A stretch of 64,000 nucleotides of DNA from Nectonema munidae (lineage: Eukaryota; Nematomorpha; Nectonematoida; Nectonematidae). Position 1 is the stretch's first letter. Every line of letters begins with the position of its first letter. Positions 27,601 to 36,600 of this stretch are shown one piece after another. A program made the position numbers and the translations under genes. A model generated the notes under the pieces. That model was given only the letters and a program-made list of their open reading frames with translations. It was not told the DNA's origin and made no database searches. Location: NCBI GenBank assembly GCA_030549495.1, contig JAUIRK010000329.1:1-64000 (forward strand), given 5' to 3'.

Positions 27601-30600
27601 TTGAAATATAATAGATGTTGAAATATATTCAATATAAGTTTATTAGTGAGATGTTTGTTGTTCTTTTCCTACAATTCAAAAACTTTTACTTTTTGAAGTC
27701 TGTTAAATAGTAATAGGGCCTAAATCATTTTTTCGCTGGACCCAAAATGGGCCATGGGTTGAAAAAGCATGTTCTAAAGGAAAAGTTCTACCTATCTCAA
27801 AAAATCGATCCTTGCAAAAACTCTGCTATCTACCTATGTAATTAAGTGTTTACTTATTCAGAAAAAAATTCTAACTAATAACTTTTATTATTGACCACTG
27901 GTGTCAATGACCAGCTAACCAACAATTGAAAGATCTATCTCTCTATATAAATACTATATACTTATAATTTAACACTAGGAAAGCCAACTTTATTTGAACC
28001 TAAAAAAGGCATTGGGTTGTATACGACCCCAACATAAAAGTTAAGAAAGACAAAATAAATTTTTTTTTTTAATTCGCTATAGAATATAGTTGAAAAACTT
28101 TATTTTACTTTTAAAAATAAATATTAAATCTACAGCTATATGTTTTTTCAGACTTTTTTTAGGAACTTTATAAAACTTAAATTCAGTTAATTCACAAAAT
28201 TTAAATAAATTTAACATAAATCCTTGAAAATAGTTATCGTCTGAAAGCAAATTTAATACCTTGCAAATAATTTTTTTTTAACTAAAAATGCTTTTGGAAA
28301 AGGTTAGGTGTTCTATGCGGACAGGTGGCTTTGCTAGTGTTAATAACTGTTTATCAAATTAACCAAACACTTTCATATAACAACTCCTTGTCAACTTTTA
28401 AATATTTGAAAATTTTGAATAACAATTTTTACCAAACAGATCATCAAAATAATGATATACATGTATTTTATATATTCTCCTATTTATCTGAATAATTATG
28501 AGCAAATTTCGAAGGAATCACAAGTATAGTTATTGGCATACTCACTTGATTCATTAATTAAATATCTAGGGCATAACTCTTCGCGTATACTTTAAATCAA
28601 TTAAGCAAAAAAAGTATAGAAAATAGATCAAATCATGTTCGTCGATACTTGTGACTGAACACTTTTGAAATGAAATAGAAAATTATTGGTTTGCCTTGTT
28701 ATTGAAGAGTAGGCTCGCGTGTTCAGCAATTTTGATGCTTTTATTAGTTTTGCTGATAAAGTAGGTCTTCGTTTTATTCGTGAAAAAGAAGTAACGATAA
28801 ATCACTTGAAGTTTATTCTTGAACCCTATTTTATTACAAATCTTTTTGTCCTGACATTTTTCTTCAGTGCAAAGCATTGTAACGGCTTGATCCGATGATT
28901 ACGAGAGTGTTCGAAAGTCTTTTGTCGAAAATGGTATTGGATGTCATGTACATAAGTGTTTGAAAAAATAAGACTTTTGTTTGACTGAAAATTGAGAGCG
29001 CAAAGAAAGACAAATATTTCTCTCAACGTATGCATATATAAAATTTAATTTATCGTAGTTATTGTGAATCATCAATCAAAAGTTGACATTTGTAAAATTT
29101 AAAATTCAGGAAACGAAATTTTAGTGATTATTCAAATCGATAAAGTTTTCGCAAGTTTATTCCATCAGTCAAAATGAAATAGCGCTTGAGTACATTTTCC
29201 TTCTTTCTTATCTTTGACATGCAGCTTTAATTATAAAATTTGGCAATCATTATCTCCACCATGCCTTGCTCAAATTTTCCATTTCACAAAAAAATGAAAT
29301 TAGCTTGAATGTGTTGCTATCCCAGCACAAAACATAAAAAGTGGGCGTCCTTTAGTACGATCACTTATTATCAGAATCTGACAAATCCAATGGCGAACCT
29401 AATCCAAGTGGACCAAAAATGAATAAGACAGGCATGCGGACTTGCAAATAGGGAGTCAAACGAACTATTAACCCGTTAACGCCCAATGTCGACTATAGTC
29501 GGCTTTGCAAAAATATAGCGTCAGCCTTTACCAATGCTTTTTAATACAAATCGTCTGCTCTACATTAGATATCGTCTGATTATTCTCTACGGTTACGGGT
29601 TTTGGCATTTAAACGAGCATTATATTCGCATTTAATGTTTGCATGAGTATATAATATTTGCAAATGAAATGGCTTGTCCAGAGCTACGCCACTGGGCAAC
29701 TCAATTTCTGGTTTTATTTAGAAAATAGTAGGGTATATTACTACACCTGTGAAGTAATTTTGGATATTTGAATTACTTGAGATATCAAAATATCTTTTTT
29801 TCTGCAATATCCTATCATAAGCGCTTCAGAATTAAATGAAAATAAAATCTACGTGCTACTTATAATACGGAAAAATATGTTTTTTTATCACTGGAGAAAT
29901 TTTTTTGAATACTGATAAACCAAATGTTCTTATTTTTCATTTTTATATGGTTTTGTTCAAAAATCATTTCTTCATAAATCCTAATTTCTAAAAAGCTCAT
30001 CTAAATTATTTCTTGATTAAAAAAACGAAGTTTAGTCGAATAATTGGTATTCTCCATTTTAAAGTATATTAACCCATTTTGCGAACTTGATTTAAACTAA
30101 TTATTTAGTTGGTTTGAAAGATATTTATTTAGTTAAAATCACTGAAAGAAACAAAAACGAAGAATATTAGGATTGAAAAACGACAAAATTTAATTGCAAA
30201 ATGACGAAAATTAGGTATAAGAATTTTTACCGAGAGATTCTGAAAGAGAATTATTACAGTGAACTCTTCTTATTTCGGATTTCATTCAATCCGAATCTTT
30301 CATTACGCGCACAAACAAACTCCATAGATCATTTAAATATTGCTTTGCGTTATTATAACTAATACAATTTACATGCGAATAAGCAAAGCCCATATTATTA
30401 GGCAAATAATAATTAATTGTAGATTAACATATGTTGGCTTCGCTTTTTGCTATATCATTATAAGCTAGTAAATTGCATGAACTAAGAAGCCAATAAAAAC
30501 TAAGTAAATGATTAATTAAAAATAAAATTTTAAATTTATAAAAATTATTATGTTATCTATAAAATTCCATTCTATTGGATGCTTACTACATATATCCAAT

Positions 30601-33600
30601 CAATATTACATTTTATTTTAATCCTCTAAATGTCGCAGAACGAAGTTTTAGGCTTCTTTTGAGTCGGGCTTCACTCAAAAAATGTGGACTTTGGGCCGAA
30701 ATTTGTTTTTTACTTATTTACTATTAAGGTTTATTATAAAACTGGTGAGTTAGCGTTAAAATTAATAGAAAATTAATTATAGAGTATAATATTTTTATAT
30801 AAAACAAGAACATTTATCATACAATAAGTAAAAAAGGGTTAAAATGTGTTTGTGTATTTTGAACAACCAATGAAAAGCGGAGTCCATGAGTTATATCACT
30901 CGAATTCAAAGGATGCAAAACTTCACAATGTTTCAAAAGATGCGAGATTCAGTAAAGCCGCAATTTCGACAACACCGATTTATTATGTAATTAGAGAAAA
31001 ACTAGAATATTGAAAGTTGCCTCCACGTTTAGTAGAGATATAAAGTACATATGTGTCTGAATTTCCTCATTTCGCAGAATCCTGTGCTTGACGAATCTCT
31101 TTTGCTGGATGTCTCTTGTGTGCTACTCTCTCTACTTCACGGACTTTGTGGCTCAGTCCATCTTTAAGGGCGTTCCGGCAAGTTCTGTCGATGACGTCAA
31201 AGATTTCAGGACCCAAAAGTATGATGAGGGCGTTCGCTTTGCCTGTTGGGGAATGGCTTCCTACTCATTGACGTGTGCCCTATTTTCAGTCTCCATTGAG
31301 CACCTCGTTAACAAATACGGTAACTCTTTATTCCCCACCTTAATGTTCTCTTGGCAATTTTCATTCCAGTCCACAATTTTTATTTACTTGTATTTCAGAT
31401 CCGTGACATGATATGAGTAAGTGTTGCTTGTGTAATGCGAGTACTACTCAAAAGCAGTGGGTTCCCAACCGCTGTGTCGTGAGATTGGGTGAAGAGTCAT
31501 CATAACATTTCACGTGTTACTCTTTATAGCTTTATTAAATTACTTTTCTACTTTGAAAACTTTCCACATAAATAATAATTATAATTTGTATAAATTTATT
31601 GTAATAATTATATTTTATATACGATAAGGCATAACAAAATAAGAAAAAAATTTCATATTTGCTTATTTTGTAAATTATGATCAATCTCAATGAATGTAAA
31701 TCCTTTAGCATTTAAGTATGCATCAGATGCGCAAAACAAGTCACCTGAAGCATTTATTTTTTTTAGTTTTAAAGTTAAATTTATTTATTTTTTTTTTTTT
31801 ATAAATAGTAGTTAATTTTTTTGTTGTTTAAATATTATATCTGGCAGCATTTGTCAACAATAGGGAAGAAAGTTTCTTTATAATGTCGGCAATTATATGA
31901 GTGAGTTAGTTGCATAGAAGTTAAATGTTCTTCTAACCAATGACCTCCAACAAGCCATGATAATTCGCGTTTTTCCAAATCCATCAAAATATTTTCTACA
32001 CATTTTGAAGAAACTTCATCTTCATCTGCTAAAAAATTTTTTTAAGTTAGAACAATTTTAATAGAAGATGACCTTTCTTCTGCTAACTCACCAACTAGTA
32101 TCCTACTTTGTTGAACTGAAGTGTGCATAACCCATATAAGTAAACAAATCACGTATACTTGAATGACAAAGCTTATGAAAAGGAATATTTGGTGGCTTAG
32201 AGGTGAGAGAATATGTGTGTATTAAATTTCTTTTAAACCTTAAGACTTAAGGAAAGAAGAAACTAGAAGTGTTGTTTGCTTTATTAACAATTCGTGATTT
32301 GTCGGAATCCTCCCCCTCCTTCCACCCCACGCAGTTTAAAAATCCAGTTGCGGTCCAGTGGGAAAGTTTTAAACGACCCCTCCCTCCATCCCGGATTCTT
32401 AAATGATGTAACTGCTATCTGTGTTGAGGGCATAGGCGTAGTGCATTTTTTTCATTAGACAAATTTTAAACATCATTTTAAAGAATATCCTTTCAGAATG
32501 AATGCCAGCTTTCACATTTTACAATTTCATCACATTTTTTAATTTTACAATAAGATAAGTTTTAATGACACTGTTAAAATTCATTTCATTTAGAATTGAT
32601 AGAAATTTTAAAAGTTTTCTCTCATTTCTAGCAATGGACTTGTATGCTATGGATATACTTTTTTTATATGCCGCACAAAAATGTGTCAACTCAGGCCATA
32701 TTCCCTTTCTGACCCCCTATATAATGGCCCTAATGATAGTCTAATTTTTGAAACAGTTTTTGACTCTGTTGACATTTCATTATTGATACTTTAATGGCAG
32801 CGATATCTACATTTTCAAATTTAGAGCTAATAATATAATTAGACAACAAGTATGCATTAAGTTTAGCAAGCAAAAAATATGTTATATAACAAATTCAAAT
32901 TTTCTGACTTTATTTGAAAAAAAAAAGATTTAAGTATGCATTAAGTTTGGCAAGCAAAAATATGTTATATAACAAATTCAAATTTTCTGACTTTTATTTG
33001 AAAAAAGAAACCGAAATTTTAGCTTTGAGAATTTAAAACTAAGTCATATCAAAAGTAAAAAATATAAAACGAAAATCTGCTCTCAATAAATCGCAATTAT
33101 AAGTACGATGTCGCAAATGGGTTACGAGAAAAAGTTAAAATTTGGATTTTATTGATTAAATCTAAAAAATTGTCTTTAATGACGATTTTTTTTTTAAATT
33201 TTTGCTAAATCAAAAATAAATGTTTTATTTATAAAATATATTTTTAGTGCATAAAAAACATACTTTATTTACTAGCAAATTATATTTATCACACCTACCT
33301 CAAAACATCATAATGCACCAGTGATCCTTACTGATGTAATTCCTCTGTGCCCCAAAGTGTTAATTATTCAGAGGTGTTCATTATTAGAGTTTTGCTGTAT
33401 ATGTATAATCGATTCAAGAACAATCGGGCTAATAATTCAATATTATTTAAAAGCAGATTTGTCAAAGGCCGCATTCACTTGATGCCGTATAATGCATATG
33501 CTACGCATACTTTTAGGTGCAAAGAAGGTTTATATCCTTTCCCAATTGTCCTACTCCATAGGCTTTTTGTTTATGGGCATTTTGAGAAGTAAAGTTTTTG

Positions 33601-36600
33601 TGATTCTCTTGTCTCCGACAGCTGGCTTGATGTACGCCATTCTTTTCACAATGCCATTCATCCTTATTGCGCACTACCACGAAATCAATCAAGTAAGTGT
33701 GCCGTTGTCGCTTTCATTCCATACTTCACACCCCCCATATGTCAGAGGCGTCAATTTCATTCGCCCATTCGAATGATTTTCCCATATGTCAGAGGTGTCA
33801 ATTTCATTCGCCCATTCGAATGATTTTCCCATATGTCAGAGGCGTCAATTTCATTCGCCCATTCGAATGATTTTCACTTGAGGTGTTAGTGCATTATGCT
33901 TAGAATATAGATTCTCTTTTTATAATAAATAAATTATGTTTTCACTTGTAACGAAACAGGCCATCGAATTGGAGTATAAGTAACAGAAAAGAAGCTCAGA
34001 AGGAGATATACGAACATTTTACCAAAATCTTGTGCATGCGAAAATGGATTTTTGTTTTAAAAAAGATCTGTCTTCTTGTTTTTACGTGTGCGAGAGATTT
34101 TGATGAACATACAGGTACGGCTCATGAAAGATTTTATGTCCAAAATGAGGACTTGATGTACACTAAATTTTTACATTTTATTTCTTGATCATTTTTTTAA
34201 TCATTTTTTTTAAACTTTGTAAAATAGCCAATAGTGAAAATTCTTTTAATTTTAAACGAAAATTGGTTAATATTCTCAAAAAAAATCTTGCTCTTATATT
34301 CCTATATATTATATTGATTTGTGTATGCATGTATGCATACGATGTAATCGATAACAAGCATTTATTTATTGGCTACTTTCTTATGGGTAAACTCAAACAT
34401 TTTCATGTTCTATTTGTTATTTACATATCTTTTTATGTTTTCAGATTCCCTTAAGCTACGTTCGTAAGATTAAAGTATTTGAGCGTTCTCTTAAAATATT
34501 TATATTTTCTATCTCATTTTGTATATAATGTTTAAAGAAGTCAACGGAAGTTTCGAATGAGGGTCATTTCTATTTTTTGACCAAACACAAAACTGGTTTT
34601 ATAAAAGATATAAAAAAACATCTCTGAGTGCGTGCGTAATTTATTAAAAGCTTTGAGGCAAAAAAAATTAATGAAACTGCAACCAAAATTAAGAAGAACT
34701 AGACATTTCGAAGTTGTAGTTACACTTGCTCACTTCAAAGTTCTGGAAGGACACGAAATTCTCTTAGGGTATATATGCAGAGGAAAAACTTTGCAACCCT
34801 ATCATCTTGATTGGCGCCAAATTGAACCTAATCGAATTTTTGAAACCTGTAACAAAAACGTGAACTTCTAAAAAATTCCAAATGCTTAAGAATGAAAATT
34901 GAGTCTTTCAATTTATTACTCAGTGTGTATAGCAAGTCTAGAAGAAATTTTTTTTATATATCTTTGAATTTGATGCACTATGTTCGTCTATAACCAAGAG
35001 ATTGAATAAATGAAAAAATATCAAATGCTCATATAAGATATTCAAAACAAAAAAAGTGTTTGTTGACTTTTTTATTTGCAAAATCCTTCAAAATAGTTTC
35101 AACAATTTCACTTTTCACACTCAGCTCTTAGAAAACAGCTTCAACTAGGAACTCTTTAACTTCTTGAGAGGGTCCCCTTAACTCTTAGAGTACCAGCATT
35201 TTAAGTCTAATCGCCTGGTGTCAGACTAGTCATTAAAGGGTTAAGATAATATTCCCAATTTGTAAGCTGCCTCAATAGTTTGGAACCGACCCCCTGACAA
35301 AGCTAATTCAAAAATATATATATCTAAAGTTCGCTCATATTTTGTTTAACAAGTCTATTCAATAAATCCCAATTTTAAATTCTAAAAATTGATACGTTCC
35401 CATATGTGAAAAAATCTATAAACATATGGAAATTAAAACTAAAGAAGCCAAATAAAACAAAATTTTCCTTACTTTTACAAGTGTTTTATATCAATTGATT
35501 CAAAGATTATTTAACTAAAATATTGCATAAAGTTTTCATGAAAATTTTAAATTTAAGAAGCGCTATCTTAACTAACAAATTTCTAATGCTTAATTTTTTG
35601 TGTGGGATTCTGAGTTGTGTGATCTTGAAGTTAAAATTTTCATGATTGTTTAACCGTGTCCGGACACTTTGTCGCTAGGCGATTCGTCAAATGGACATTT
35701 AGTCGAACAGCATTTTCGTCAAATGGTTGTTTTGTCGCAAACAATTGTTTGCAATCTTTTCATCTCTATCTCTATTATACTTCTGACTTTTGTCAAATGA
35801 ACTTTAACACATTAAAATAAAACGCAATAAATAAAATGACTACACATTTTTACTTGAGGATTAACACTCGTTTAATTGAAATATATTAAAATTGAAATAA
35901 AACTTTTATTTTAGACTAAAATTATATAAAGGTTACAGCTACAACATTTTTCTCAGTGTGAGAAAAAATATTAGTTCCATTTACTAACTAAATTATATTA
36001 AACTCTCTTGTCCCCATTTTCACTAATGAATCAGTAAGATTCCTCAACGCTTAAGTTTAACTAACTAATTCAATTAGTAAAAAAATAGTTACACTAGGTA
36101 CTAAATTACCAAATGCTCTTTGTACAAAATTCCACTAGTGAATTAGTAAAGTTTAGCTGTTTGAAAGTTTAACTGACCTACGAGGAAAATTAGTAAATAG
36201 ACGATACCACTTATATATTGTTTCTTCAATCGTCAACGCCCAGGATTCTAAATAGTTACAAGTGTTAATCCGTACCTGTATGTCCCACCCTTCCTGAGTC
36301 CATTGAACCAGGGCGGCTGTTGGGACGCGTTTTGGCTGGTTGACGTCGTCCCTCAGCCCTTGGCCAAAACTTTGGTTGCGTTTCGGGGACCTTCGAAATT
36401 CTGGCAGCTGTAAGACGTTTAGCTCCACTTTGGTCCACCATTGTCAAGTTGGTTGCGGCGGCAGTGAGCATCAGTCTCAGGACATCGTTAAAAGCAATGA
36501 GAGCATCCGTGCTAAGAAACGGAATGAGGGGTTCGATGACGCCGTCCAAGAAGGGGAAGAGGGGGGGAGTCTTCCTTGCGTTGACCAGGCTTCACTGGGG

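Noticed and set aside
34632-34871. 79-codon basic ORF
   Set aside because: No motif, no splice context, and the length is expected by chance; left inside the intron description.
35176-35236. Tiny TTAA-bounded element
   Set aside because: The end similarity is only a few bases, and TTAA is very common in this AT-rich sequence.
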